Source of the DNA: Methanolacinia petrolearia DSM 11571
GTDB taxonomy: Archaea; Halobacteriota; Methanomicrobia; Methanomicrobiales; Methanomicrobiaceae
Assembly (NCBI RefSeq): GCF_000147875.1
Contig: NC_014507.1
Location: forward strand, 2,170,001 to 2,234,000
DNA length: 64,000 bases
Direction of reading: 5' to 3'
The position numbers and the translations under genes were made by a program. Of the stretch, positions 1 to 8,410 are shown in pieces (positions within the stretch are counted from its first letter, which is position 1; each line of letters starts with the position of its first letter). The notes beneath the pieces were generated by a model. The model did not search any database, was not told where the DNA came from, and saw only the letters and a program-made list of their open reading frames with translations.

Positions 1-247
1 TCCTTACATGGCCGATTGCGGCGGCAGAGGCAACGGCAAATCCTGCCGCACCGGCGATCGGGTCTATGCCGAGATAGTAGCCCAGACCTATTCCGCCGAA
101 TGCCGAATGAGAGATTCCTCCTGCAAGGGAGACCATTCTCTTGACGACTACGAACGAGCCGATCACCCCGCATACTATGCTTGCAATGACTCCGGCCAGA
201 AGGGCGTTCCTGAAAAATTCATAGCCGAGAATTGTGATGAGGCTCAT
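1..247 (-). CDS. Metal ABC transporter permease (ZnuB/MntB family), 5' part only
   Basis: Membrane subunit of a metal-ion (Zn/Mn-type) ABC importer; the gene runs off the left edge, so only about 82 N-terminal residues are present. Translation of the minus strand from the ATG at 247-245 begins MSLITILGYEFFRNALLAGV and contains the family-typical stretch GSFVVVKRMVSLAGGISHSA followed by a hydrophobic helix. The start overlaps the stop of the upstream ATPase gene in an ATGA arrangement, which implies translational coupling. Gene order (binding protein, ATPase, permease) is the usual one for this importer class. Confidence 0.85.
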   Translation of the reverse strand, partial: MSLITILGYEFFRNALLAGVIASIVCGVIGSFVVVKRMVSLAGGISHSAFGGIGLGYYLGIDPIAGAAGFAVASAAAIGHVR

Positions 248-963
248 TTGTCATGTCCCCTGAATACCCTGTGCGGGACGCCGTGGGCGATCACGTCGAT
301 CGGGCACCCGTATGCCGAAAGGAGCATATCGTCGGTGATCTCATTGTCATGATGTGTGTAGATCTTTTTGTTCAGGCATGCGACCTTGTCGACCTCAGGG
401 GTAAGCGAACCGATATCGTGCGTCACCATTACGATCGCCATCCGATCCCTGAGCGAGAGCAGGAGCTCGAAGAACTTCTCCGCGGTCGGGGAGTCTATAT
501 AAACTGTCGGCTCATCGAGGAGGAGTACCTTCGGTTCGCCCGCGAGCGCACGGGCGATCATCACCCTCTGCTGTTCCCCGCCGGAGAGCTCGTCGATACT
601 GTTCCCGGAATAACGGGAGATATCCATAATCTCCATCGCCTTCTCGGTCGCATCCCGGTCTTCCTGCCTGTAGCTCTTCCTGACACCCCTGATATGGCCG
701 AGTCTCCCGGTAAGGACCATCTCTCCCACGGTTATCGGATAGGAAAAATCGTATGTCCTGAACTGGGGGACGTAACCGAGGACCGAACGGTTGTCCTTCA
801 GGTCTCCGCCGTTGATCCTGACGGTGCCCGAATCGGGGGTTATGAGCCCGAGGATTACCTTCAGAAGAGTTGTCTTCCCCCCGCCGTTCGGCCCGATTAT
901 CGCGTGGAACTCACCGGGATATATGTCGATTGACACGTCATCGATAATGACGTGGCCGTTCAT
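244..963 (-). CDS. Metal ABC transporter ATP-binding protein (ZnuC-like)
   Basis: ATPase that powers import of a divalent metal through the neighbouring permease. Residues 24-31 are a Walker A (GPNGGGKT), 126-130 the LSGGE signature, 146-152 the Walker B (VLLLDEP), and VTHD the switch histidine. The ATG at 963 is probably too late: about 14 family-typical residues (EPIVEVKNISLK) lie upstream in the same frame, but no ATG, GTG or TTG precedes them before a stop. The only well-placed codon is ATA at 1005-1003, 9 nt after AGGAGG and overlapping the upstream gene's TAA, so a non-canonical start is possible. The 3' end overlaps the permease by 4 nt. Confidence 0.88.
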   Translation of the reverse strand: MNGHVIIDDVSIDIYPGEFHAIIGPNGGGKTTLLKVILGLITPDSGTVRINGGDLKDNRSVLGYVPQFRTYDFSYPITVGEMVLTGRLGHIRGVRKSYRQEDRDATEKAMEIMDISRYSGNSIDELSGGEQQRVMIARALAGEPKVLLLDEPTVYIDSPTAEKFFELLLSLRDRMAIVMVTHDIGSLTPEVDKVACLNKKIYTHHDNEITDDMLLSAYGCPIDVIAHGVPHRVFRGHDK

Positions 964-1001
964 CTTCAGCGAGATGTTCTTTACTTCTACAATCGGCTCT
1001 T

Positions 1002-1889
1002 TTATGAGTCATCTCCTCCTGAAAATGCCTTGGAAACCGTCCTCATGTTCCCGAGATAATCTTCGGCGAGCGGGTCGACAATGGCAACTTTCCCGTCGAT
1101 CTCTGCTGCTATAGCATCGGCATCTGTGGAGCTGAACTCAGGGGATACGAATATCGTGCTCACGTTGTTTTCTATTGCCTCGTCGACAAGCTCTTTTATT
1201 CCGGCGGGAGTCGGCTCTTTTCCTTCTTCGGAGATCGCGATCTGCTCAAGGCCGTAATCGCGGGCAAAGTATGTCCATGCCGGATGGGAGACCATGACGA
1301 CCTTAACGCCTGAAGCATTGATCTCGTCCGATATTTCGCTGTCGAGATCTTCGAGTTCGCCGATATATGCTGCCGTATTTTCGGCATAATAATCTGTTCC
1401 GGACGGATCGAATTCCGAAAGGCCGTCGCGGATGTTTTCAGCCATCTTAACTGCATTCCTGGGAGAGAGCCAGATATGCGGATCTGCACCGCCTTCGGTG
1501 TCGCTGTACACCAAGTCTACGCCTTCAGACGAATTGATTATTGTGATTCCGGGGTTCAGTTCCCTTATTTTGTCGAGCCATGTTAGTTCAAACTCGATTC
1601 CCGAACCGACGATAACATAGATATCCGAATCCGAGACCTCGGCGAGATCGGAGGGTGTCGGTTCGTACGAGTGCGGATCGGCACCGGGCGGGACGAGGAC
1701 GAATACATCAACGTTGTCCCCGCCGACACTTTCGACGAACTGCTCCTGCGGAAGGATGGTAACCGTCACTTTTACTTTCTCCCCGCCGGCTGATGCGGAG
1801 CTGTCCTCTCCCCCGGTGCACCCGCATGAGAGTGCAAATGAAATGAGAATTATCGCTGTTAAAATCAGACCTTTTACAGAGCAATGCAC
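1002..1889 (-). CDS. Metal-binding lipoprotein of the ABC importer (ZnuA-like, cluster A-I)
   Basis: Extracytoplasmic metal-binding protein (PF01297 type) that delivers metal to the permease. The N-terminus is a lipoprotein signal with a lipobox near residue 22 (ALSCGC), so the protein should be membrane-anchored. The likely metal ligands are His73 (DPHSYEP), His138 (DPHIWLSP), His202 (SHPAWTYFA) and Asp272 (VDPLAEDY). Three His plus one Asp, with His rather than Glu at the third position, favours zinc over manganese; this is an inference from family rules. The His-rich loop of many ZnuA proteins is missing. First gene of the leftward three-gene operon. Confidence 0.88.
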   Translation of the reverse strand: MHCSVKGLILTAIILISFALSCGCTGGEDSSASAGGEKVKVTVTILPQEQFVESVGGDNVDVFVLVPPGADPHSYEPTPSDLAEVSDSDIYVIVGSGIEFELTWLDKIRELNPGITIINSSEGVDLVYSDTEGGADPHIWLSPRNAVKMAENIRDGLSEFDPSGTDYYAENTAAYIGELEDLDSEISDEINASGVKVVMVSHPAWTYFARDYGLEQIAISEEGKEPTPAGIKELVDEAIENNVSTIFVSPEFSSTDADAIAAEIDGKVAIVDPLAEDYLGNMRTVSKAFSGGDDS

Positions 1890-2025
1890 ATAATCGCTTC
1901 CGGTTTTATTTTACAGAATAAGATGAGAGCTGATTGATATAAGTGTTGCTGGTGATTTTTTCGGATTTCTGCCATCCGCGGAAAATGATTCAAAATATGA
2001 TGAAAAACCGATTCCTGATGGATAT

Positions 2026-3102
2026 TCAGGCGCGGTTTTTCTCCATGTATGCACTGACCCGATCCGCGACATTTTTTCTCAGGTTCTCGTAGAATATTGC
2101 GTAATCATACATGTGATATACTCCTTTAGGAAAGGTGACGCTCGTTGCAGGGAGCTCTTCGGGGTTCGATATATCGGTTATCACTAGTGCGTTTCCGACT
2201 TTTTGTGCGGCGGCGAAGTTTGGGTACCTTGCCGGGTTTGCGGGATCTTTGTGCCTGAAGAATGCCGCTCCGATGTTCATCCCGGCAGGGGCAAACTCTT
2301 CGTCGCATCTCCAGTTGAGGGGATTTACTACGAATGCTCCGGGGATGATCGTCGGGCCCTCTTTTTCCTTGTCTTTCTCGTCGGATATCGTATTGTAGAG
2401 GATGAAGCACCCGGTATCTGTCGCGTCTTCGCTAATCCTCATCAGCGGGTTTATGTCGAGATCCTCCTGTGTAATCGAATAACCGATGGTATATGCGGCA
2501 ACGAGCCGCTTTAATGATTCTTCATCACCGAACAGGAGTTCACCGGCCTTTGCAAGTTCGACGGTCCTGACGGACCCCTGGCTGTGGGCGGCGATGATTA
2601 TGGGCCTCTCACCTCGGTTGAAGTTCTTCATGAAGTACTCGAACGCGGCTATAATGTCCTGCTGTCCGAGGCTGAATATCGGCTTTACAGCGGTGAGCAT
2701 CAGGGGATTGATCTTCACGTTGTTCTGCCTGTAGAATGGAGCAAATATGTTCGCCTGCCCGTCGAATATACTGGCCTGCTCGACAAGCGTCCATTCGGCT
2801 TTCTCCCTGAGCAACGGATCTGCGAGGTCCATTAAGTATGTCGAATCGTCGGAGAGGATCGTCGGGTAGACCCAGAAGACATCGACAGGCTGCTTTTCTT
2901 TGGTGAAGTGTTCCGGCATGGTAAGCCAGCAGTTGGGATTTGAGTAATCCGGGGCTTCGGGTACATCTCTTTCCGGGTCGAAGGGAGGAAGCTTCTGCGG
3001 TATGCCGAGCTCCTGCCCCCTGAGATTTTCAAGACCGGTTTCGTCGCCTGATATGATATTCATCACTCCGTAACTTTTACAATCGCGTTTTGGGCCCGAC
3101 AT
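2026..3102 (-). CDS. DUF3089 family alpha/beta-hydrolase-like protein
   Basis: Probable alpha/beta-hydrolase of the DUF3089 family; substrate unknown. The family hallmarks seen are a VDVFWVYPT motif in the N-terminal third, QANIFAPFYRQ, and the nucleophile elbow IIAAHSQGS with the predicted catalytic Ser in the middle. An H near GVYHMYDYAIFY may complete the triad. No clear signal peptide is present from this start; an alternative ATG at 3065-3063 (MNIISGDETG) would shorten it by 13 residues. It stands alone between the leftward metal operon and the rightward paralogue cluster, with no obvious partner. Confidence 0.8.
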   Translation of the reverse strand: MSGPKRDCKSYGVMNIISGDETGLENLRGQELGIPQKLPPFDPERDVPEAPDYSNPNCWLTMPEHFTKEKQPVDVFWVYPTILSDDSTYLMDLADPLLREKAEWTLVEQASIFDGQANIFAPFYRQNNVKINPLMLTAVKPIFSLGQQDIIAAFEYFMKNFNRGERPIIIAAHSQGSVRTVELAKAGELLFGDEESLKRLVAAYTIGYSITQEDLDINPLMRISEDATDTGCFILYNTISDEKDKEKEGPTIIPGAFVVNPLNWRCDEEFAPAGMNIGAAFFRHKDPANPARYPNFAAAQKVGNALVITDISNPEELPATSVTFPKGVYHMYDYAIFYENLRKNVADRVSAYMEKNRA

Positions 3103-3139
3103 TTAAAATAAGTTTGTTTTTGAGGTTGTTTTGAATATG

Positions 3140-3206
3140 TCGAATCCTCTCACAGTACTCTTAAAATAACGGATGATCTATAAAAAAATCAAAATGAGGT
3201 GCTAGA
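3140..3206 (+). promoter_or_regulatory. Shared promoter, copy 1
   Basis: A conserved upstream box (TCTCACAGTACTCTTAA, 3148-3164) is followed by a TATA-like CTATAAAAAAA at 3178 and a GAGGTG ribosome-binding site at 3196-3201, 5 nt before the ATG. The same block precedes the next three paralogues. TATA to ATG is about 26 nt, so transcription from that box would start close to the ATG; the TTAAAATAA at 3161 is an alternative TATA that would leave the ribosome-binding site in the transcript. Confidence 0.6.
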
Positions 3207-4220
3207 ATGAATTCCAAAATTATTTCTCTGCTGATAATCTCGGCAGCGATATTTTGTGTGATCTGCCCGGTACAGGCGGATGCGGGGCAGTCGGAACAGA
3301 TTACGATTACGGCGTCGGGAGACAGATCGTACTATAGCGATGAAATGATCACATTCTCCGGAACAAATACAGGATCTGATTATGTATATCTGTTTATCAC
3401 CGGACCGAATCTTAATGAGAACGGCAGCAGACCTGATGAACCCGGTACAGCGGCTGGAACAGGAAACGTGAATACCTTTAGCAGGGCTGCGGTTGCTGAT
3501 AACGACACATGGAAATATAAACTTTTCAATGCCACAGACTTTGAGCCGGGAACCTACACGGTATTTGCAGTAACAGAACCGAATAACATGAAAGATTTGT
3601 CAAAAGGCACATATGATTCCGTATCGATCGCAATTAAGAAGCCGTTTATTACTGTACAGGTTTCCGAACCAGTTGTACAAAGAGGCGAAGAACTGGTGAT
3701 TACCGGCAGTGCCAGTTGGATGCCGCATTCGGTTGCCATATGGGTCCTGGGATTCAATTACTGGAACGGTGCTGAAAACGGTTCGATGGTTACGGTGATA
3801 CCCGAAGATGACGGTTCTTACAGCTACGTACTCGACGGAAACGAGACCGCGAAGATGGAAGACGGGAAATACTATGTAATTGCCCAGCACCCGATGTACA
3901 ACGATGAGTTTAACGTCATTATAGAGGACGACTCTTCCGGAGACGGTGTGCTTGTCACGGGAATCAGGACAGATTCCCCGGAAGAAAACGGATCGGGTTT
4001 CTATATCGGCGGTAATTATGCACTGAGAGGTGCTGATGCCGCGGAGGCACTTATCGAAGAGATAGATTCGGCCGACATTGACGATACATATGACAAATGC
4101 GAGTTTGAAATTAAAGGCCAGGTTGAAAATGGTCAGTCAGGGAACAATCAGCCCGATAAAAATACAGACAATTCAATACTTGCAGCAATCGGAAATCTTT
4201 TTGTAGGGATATCAGGATAA
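3207..4220 (+). CDS. Secreted surface protein, tandem paralogue 1
   Basis: Secreted protein of unknown function, 337 residues. Residues 1-24 are a Sec signal peptide (hydrophobic IISLLIISAAIFCVIC, then QADA). Two beta-rich modules follow: module 1 (about 30-145, hallmarks FSGTNT, YLFITGPNLN, PGTYTVFAVTEPNN) and module 2 (about 150-245, EELVITGSA, VLGFNYWNG, YYVIAQHPMYNDEF). A third segment (about 265-305) carries YALRGADAAEALIEEI and DDTYDKC, and the protein ends in the tail NSILAAIGNLFVGISG. The same modules occur in the DUF3821 protein at 57211-59757. Very close in DNA sequence to the next gene, pointing to recent duplication or gene conversion. No membrane anchor is visible, so the short tail may hold it at the surface. 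Confidence 0.75.
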   Translation: MNSKIISLLIISAAIFCVICPVQADAGQSEQITITASGDRSYYSDEMITFSGTNTGSDYVYLFITGPNLNENGSRPDEPGTAAGTGNVNTFSRAAVADNDTWKYKLFNATDFEPGTYTVFAVTEPNNMKDLSKGTYDSVSIAIKKPFITVQVSEPVVQRGEELVITGSASWMPHSVAIWVLGFNYWNGAENGSMVTVIPEDDGSYSYVLDGNETAKMEDGKYYVIAQHPMYNDEFNVIIEDDSSGDGVLVTGIRTDSPEENGSGFYIGGNYALRGADAAEALIEEIDSADIDDTYDKCEFEIKGQVENGQSGNNQPDKNTDNSILAAIGNLFVGISG

Positions 4221-4266
4221 AACTGATCCCTGCCAGATTCATTTATGACGAATCTTTACCATTCAT

Positions 4267-4289
4267 GGGGCAGAATCCCCCTGTTTTTT
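4267..4289 (+). terminator. Hairpin plus T-run after paralogue 1
   Basis: GGGG (4267-4270) and CCCC (4277-4280) can pair, followed by six T at 4284-4289. It sits 47 nt after the stop codon and resembles a transcription terminator. Confidence 0.5.
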
Positions 4290-4308
4290 CTTTTGGATCT
4301 TCCGTTTT

Positions 4309-4380
4309 ACATGAAAATCACGTTGTGATTTACATTAAACAGTCCATGAAACCTTTGTTTCATAAACGTTTTTGGTCATG
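4309..4380. repeat. Dispersed two-hairpin element, copy 1
   Basis: Two adjacent hairpins: AAATCAC/GTGATTT (4315-4321 with 4325-4331) and ATGAAAC/GTTTCAT (4346-4352 with 4357-4363), then a T-rich CGTTTTTGG. Close relatives lie at 7165-7206, 19121-19188 and 22435-22492. Function unknown; could be a small mobile or processing element. Confidence 0.6.
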
Positions 4381-4435
4381 AGTAATCGTGTGAAGATCTG
4401 ACAAAGAATAAGGATTGCAGGTATTTCCGGTTAAA

Positions 4436-4502
4436 TCGAATCCTCTCACAGTACTCTTAAAATAACGGATGATCTATAAAAAAATGAAAATGAGGTGCTA
4501 GA
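4436..4502 (+). promoter_or_regulatory. Shared promoter, copy 2
   Basis: Almost identical to the block at 3140-3206: TCTCACAGTACTCTTAA box, CTATAAAAAAA from 4474 and GAGGTG 5 nt before the ATG at 4503. The identity continues about 60 bp into the coding region. Confidence 0.6.
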
Positions 4503-5507
4503 ATGAATTCCAAAATTATTTCTCTGCTGATAATCTCGGCAGCGATATTTTGTGTGATATGCCCTGCACAGGCGGAAGCGGATGCGGGACAGTCGGAACA
4601 GATTACAATCACGGCATTGGGAGACGGTTCGTATTATAACGGAGAAGTGATCACGTTCTCAGGAACAGATACCGAATCTGATTACGTATACCTGTTTATC
4701 ACAGGACCGAATCTTAACGCAGATGGCGCCAAACTTGATGATCCCGGTACGGCAGCTATAAGCGGAAACGAGGGTACTTTTGCCAGGGCGGTGGTAGATT
4801 CAGACGACACCTGGGAATATGAGCTTGTCGGTTCCAGGAATTTTGATGCAGGAAGCTACACCATATATGCCGTTACAGAACCAAAGAACAAAGAGGACCT
4901 GTCGTCGGGTGAATATGACACCGTATCGATCATAATAAAGAAGCCGTTTATTACGGTACAGTTATCCGAACCGGTTATCAAAAGAGGCGAAGAATTAACG
5001 ATTACAGGTTCTGCGGAAGGAAACCCGCATTTCGTCGCCGTCTGGGTTTTAGGTTATGATTACTGGAACGGTGCAGAAACTGGTTCGATGGTTACGGTCG
5101 TGCCCGAAGACGACTCATCATATGAATATGTACTTAGCGGAGATGAGACTGCAAAGATGGAAGACGGCGAGTATTATGTTGTCGTTCAGCATTCGATGTA
5201 CAACGACGAGTTCAACGTCGTTACAGAGCCGGCCTCCTCGGGAGACGGAGTAATAGTTACCGGAATCGCGACGGTAGACCAGAAAAGCACAGGCGATAGT
5301 TTCTATATCAGTGGTAAATATGCACTGAGAGGTGCAGATGCTGCAGAGGCGCTTATCGATGAGATAAACTCGGCCGACATAGACGACACATATACCATGT
5401 GCACGTTTAAGGTGGAAGGACAGTCCGGCAGTTACCAGTCGGACAGTAACACAGACAATTCAATCTTTGCAGCGATCGGAAATTTCTTTGACGGGATATT
5501 CGGATAA
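4503..5507 (+). CDS. Secreted surface protein, tandem paralogue 2
   Basis: Secreted protein of unknown function, 334 residues, nearly the same layout as paralogue 1: signal peptide to about residue 26, module 1 with YLFITGPNLNADG and YTIYAVTEPKN, module 2 with VLGYDYWNG and YYVVVQHSMYNDEF, a third segment with YALRGADAAEALIDEI, and the tail DNSIFAAIGNFFDGIFG. Unlike paralogue 1 it begins the mature region with an extra AEADAGQ. The strong DNA-level match to its neighbour, including the promoter, indicates a recent tandem duplication. It may act as an adhesin or sheath component; no catalytic motif is seen. Confidence 0.75.
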   Translation: MNSKIISLLIISAAIFCVICPAQAEADAGQSEQITITALGDGSYYNGEVITFSGTDTESDYVYLFITGPNLNADGAKLDDPGTAAISGNEGTFARAVVDSDDTWEYELVGSRNFDAGSYTIYAVTEPKNKEDLSSGEYDTVSIIIKKPFITVQLSEPVIKRGEELTITGSAEGNPHFVAVWVLGYDYWNGAETGSMVTVVPEDDSSYEYVLSGDETAKMEDGEYYVVVQHSMYNDEFNVVTEPASSGDGVIVTGIATVDQKSTGDSFYISGKYALRGADAAEALIDEINSADIDDTYTMCTFKVEGQSGSYQSDSNTDNSIFAAIGNFFDGIFG

Positions 5508-5561
5508 AACTGATCCATAATTGATCCCCAAAGGGCGGGAGGTTCGGGGGGCCAAACACTC

Positions 5562-5570
5562 TTTTTTTTT
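5562..5570 (+). terminator. T-run after paralogue 2
   Basis: Nine consecutive T follow a GC-rich stretch (GATCCCC at 5523 and GGGGGGCC near 5546 can pair). Likely termination signal for the gene ending at 5507. Confidence 0.4.
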
Positions 5571-5702
5571 ATTCGGATTTTTGTTCATGCATTTCAAGCG
5601 TGAAATTTTATTATCTGATTATAAATGCAAAGTTCGATCATCGGGGCATAATGCAGGATTAAAGAAGTGTTCTGCTTTTCCCGGCGGCATTACTGCGGAT
5701 AC

Positions 5703-5769
5703 GTCGAGTCTTCTCACAGTAATCTTAACAGTGCTGATGATCTATAAAAAATTAAAATGGAGTATTTTT
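5703..5769 (+). promoter_or_regulatory. Shared promoter, copy 3 (divergent)
   Basis: A diverged version of the block before paralogues 1 and 2: TTCTCACAGTAATCTTAA, then TCTATAAAAA at 5741 and a weaker TGGAGT ribosome-binding site before the ATG at 5770. This placement is the main reason for choosing the 5770 start over the upstream in-frame ATG at 5521. Confidence 0.55.
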
Positions 5770-7125
5770 ATGAATTCTAAATTGATCTCCACATTAATTA
5801 TAGTTACAGCGATTTTTTGTATAATGTGCCCGGCACAGGCCGAAGGACAGATAAAAGTCACGGCACTGGGGGACGGTTCGTACTTTTTCGATGAAGTGAT
5901 CGAACTCTCTGGAACGAACACAGCATCCGATAATGTGTACCTTTTCATCACCGGACCGAACCTCAACCCGAACGGAGAAAAACCTGATGAGTTTGGCAGG
6001 GCGGCGATAACCGGCGATGAGGACACTTTTATCAAAACTCCGACAGATGTCGACGGCACATGGGAATATGCACTTGATGCCGGCGGGCTTAGTCTTTCAT
6101 ATGGTACTTACACCATCTATGCCGTAACAGAACCGAATAACAAGGGGGACCTGTCGGGCGGCATGTTTGACACGGTAACTATTGTCCTGAAGAAGCCGGA
6201 GACCCGGACAAAAGTGGAGGCGGCCGCAGAAACAGCTGAAAACAAGGATATTACAATCACAGCATTGGGAGACGGTTCATACTATAACGGTGAAGAGATC
6301 ACGTTCTCAGGAACAGATACCTTATCCGATTCCATTTACCTGTTTATCACGGGGCCTACCCTTGACGCGAACGGCGACAAGCTCGATGAACCGGATACAG
6401 CAGCAATAACAGGGAACGAAGGTACCTTTGTCAGGGTTGACGCGGATGTCGACAACACATGGGAGTACAAGCTTGATACCACCAGGATTGATTTTAATCC
6501 CGGTACTTACACCGTATATGCCGTAACCGAACCGAATAACAAGGAAGACCTGTCGGGCGGTACATATGACACGGTATCGATCGTGATCAAGAGGCCGTTT
6601 ATTTCCGTGAAGGTCTCCGAACCGGTTATCAAAAGAGGCGAAGAACTTGTAATTACTGGCAATGCCGAGGGAGAACCGCAAGCGATCACCATCTGGGTTC
6701 TCGGTTTCAATTACTGGAACGGTGCCAAAACCGGTTCGATGGTGACAGTTGTTCCCGAAGACGACTCCTCATATGAATATGTGCTCAGCGGAGACGAGAC
6801 AGCGAAGATGGACGACGGGGAATATTACGTAATTGCCCAGCACCCGATGTACAACGATGTGTTTGATGTGACCACAGGGGCAGACGGAGACGGGATATTA
6901 GTATCCTGTTTAACTGACCCCGGTTTTTATATCTGGGGAACTGACAACAGGCTTAGAGGTGTTGATGCCGAAGAGATGCTTATCGAGGAGATAGATTCGG
7001 CCGATGTCGACGACACATATGCCAAATGCACGTTTAAGGTAGAAGGACAGGCAGGCAGCAGTACTGACAATTCAATATTTTCATCGATCGGGGAATTTTT
7101 TGCAGGGGTATTCGGATCGAACTGA
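5770..7125 (+). CDS. Secreted surface protein, tandem paralogue 3, with duplicated module
   Basis: Secreted protein of unknown function, 451 residues from the ATG at 5770, which starts the same signal peptide as its neighbours (MNSKLIST...). An in-frame ATG at 5521 would add 83 residues unlike any paralogue and would run through the promoter copy, so I reject it. Module 1 is present twice (about residues 25-145, then again at about 155-270 after the linker TKVEAAAETAENKD), each with FITGP and YAVTEPNNK. One module 2, the segment RLRGVDAEEMLIEEI and the tail DNSIFSSIGEFFAGVFG follow. The internal duplication lengthens it by roughly 115 residues relative to its neighbours. Confidence 0.75.
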   Translation: MNSKLISTLIIVTAIFCIMCPAQAEGQIKVTALGDGSYFFDEVIELSGTNTASDNVYLFITGPNLNPNGEKPDEFGRAAITGDEDTFIKTPTDVDGTWEYALDAGGLSLSYGTYTIYAVTEPNNKGDLSGGMFDTVTIVLKKPETRTKVEAAAETAENKDITITALGDGSYYNGEEITFSGTDTLSDSIYLFITGPTLDANGDKLDEPDTAAITGNEGTFVRVDADVDNTWEYKLDTTRIDFNPGTYTVYAVTEPNNKEDLSGGTYDTVSIVIKRPFISVKVSEPVIKRGEELVITGNAEGEPQAITIWVLGFNYWNGAKTGSMVTVVPEDDSSYEYVLSGDETAKMDDGEYYVIAQHPMYNDVFDVTTGADGDGILVSCLTDPGFYIWGTDNRLRGVDAEEMLIEEIDSADVDDTYAKCTFKVEGQAGSSTDNSIFSSIGEFFAGVFGSN

Positions 7126-7134
7126 TCCCAGAAG

Positions 7135-7164
7135 CATGGCGGGCCATGCCCCCCCATCTCTTTT
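7135..7164 (+). terminator. Hairpin and T-rich run after paralogue 3
   Basis: CATGGC (7135-7140) pairs perfectly with GCCATG (7143-7148), followed by a C-run and CTCTTTTGA. Plausible 3' end for paralogue 3; the T-run is weak. Confidence 0.35.
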
Positions 7165-7206
7165 GATTTTACATGAAACCTTTTTTTCATGAACGTTTTT
7201 GTTCAC
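7165..7206. repeat. Dispersed hairpin element, copy 2 (short form)
   Basis: Carries GATTTTACATGAAAC, a T-run, TTTCATGAACG and TTTTTG, matching the second half of the element at 4309-4380; the first hairpin is missing. Like copy 1 it lies between two of the secreted paralogues. Confidence 0.5.
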
Positions 7207-7289
7207 GTTCATCTGTTCCAGCGTTGAGTTTCTACACAGGACTGAAGGGAAGAAACAGGCCCTCTGGGCGCTGTTTTGTTCCGGTTTAA

Positions 7290-7354
7290 TCGAATTCTCT
7301 CACAGTACTCTTAACACGGCCGGAGAACTATAAAAAATAAAACGAGCTATTCGA
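7290..7354 (+). promoter_or_regulatory. Shared promoter, copy 4
   Basis: TCTCACAGTACTCTTAA (7298-7314) and CTATAAAAAATAA from 7328, 27 nt before the ATG at 7355. No good ribosome-binding site is visible here (CGAGC only), which supports a short or absent leader in this family of promoters. Confidence 0.55.
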
Positions 7355-8410
7355 ATGAATTCCAAATTACTCTCCATATTAATCATATCAGTATCGGTTT
7401 TCTACGTTGTCTGCCCGGCATGGGCAGGCGGGCAGGTTACGATCACGGCACAGGGAGACAGCAGATGTTTCATTGGTGAAAAGATCACGTTCTCCGGTAC
7501 AAACACAGATTCGGATTACACTTACCTGTTTATCACCGGGGCGTACCTTGATCCAGACGGCGACAAGCTGAGCGATCCGGACACGAAAGCGGTAACAGGC
7601 AACGGGGGTACCTTTGCCAGAGCGGCGGTGACCGGCGACAGCTGGAAATACACCCTCGATACCAGAGGTCTGGATCTTGAAGCAGGGGCTTATACCGTAT
7701 ATGCCGTCAGCGAACCGAAAAACAAAGAGGATCTCTCAAGCGGCATATATGACACCGCTTCGATTGTGATAAGAAAGCCTTTTGCTGAGGTAAAGGTCTC
7801 CGACACGGATATCCGGGCCGGCGAAAAACTGACGATCAGCGGCACTGCCTACGGGGAGCCGGGCACGCTCGGCATATGGGTCTTTGGTCCGGGTTACTGG
7901 AACGGTGCCGGAACAGGCTCGATGGTTACGGAATCTCCTGATGCCGACGGGTCGTACAGGTATGTAATCGAAGGGGAAGAAACCTCGAAGATGGATGGAG
8001 GAGAATATTATGTTCTTGTCCAGCACCCGATGTATAACGATCAGCTGGACCTCATCACAAAGCCGGGTTCCGGGGATGATACAATAATCGTATCAGAAAG
8101 AGAGTCTTCCGACCCGGTTTTTGTAGTCTGGGGAAGTTCAGCCATAAGCGGTGTCGATGCCTTAAAAGCACTTACCAGAGGATTGCAATCATCCAATATC
8201 GACGACAGTTATGAACAGTGCAGTTTCAAAGTGGAAGGCATGACCGAAAACGTCCAGTCCCAAACGGAAGAGAAAACTGAAAAATATCAAACCGAAGAGA
8301 AAGAACAGCCTCAAAACGTAGACAATCCCGAGGATGATCAGCCCGAAAAAAGTTCAGGCAACTCCATTTTTTCGGCACTCGCGGATTTCCTGTCGGGCAT
8401 CTTCAGGTAG
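7355..8410 (+). CDS. Secreted surface protein, tandem paralogue 4
   Basis: Secreted protein of unknown function, 351 residues, the most diverged of the four. Signal peptide to about residue 24 (ending CPAWAGG), module 1 (FSGTNT, YLFITGAYLD, YAVSEPKNK), module 2 (LTISGTAYGEP, VFGPGYWNG, YYVLVQHPMYND), a weaker third segment (AISGVDALKALTRGL), then a Q/E/K-rich charged linker (about residues 290-330) not seen in the others and the conserved tail GNSIFSALADFLSGIF. The linker could act as a spacer that projects the modules. Function inferred only from similarity to the DUF3821 locus at the other end of the window. Confidence 0.72.
   Translation: MNSKLLSILIISVSVFYVVCPAWAGGQVTITAQGDSRCFIGEKITFSGTNTDSDYTYLFITGAYLDPDGDKLSDPDTKAVTGNGGTFARAAVTGDSWKYTLDTRGLDLEAGAYTVYAVSEPKNKEDLSSGIYDTASIVIRKPFAEVKVSDTDIRAGEKLTISGTAYGEPGTLGIWVFGPGYWNGAGTGSMVTESPDADGSYRYVIEGEETSKMDGGEYYVLVQHPMYNDQLDLITKPGSGDDTIIVSERESSDPVFVVWGSSAISGVDALKALTRGLQSSNIDDSYEQCSFKVEGMTENVQSQTEEKTEKYQTEEKEQPQNVDNPEDDQPEKSSGNSIFSALADFLSGIFR

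Noticed and set aside
5521-5769. 83-residue N-terminal extension of paralogue 3
   Set aside because: The upstream part runs through the shared promoter copy and is unlike the other three proteins, whereas the ATG at 5770 starts a matching signal peptide.
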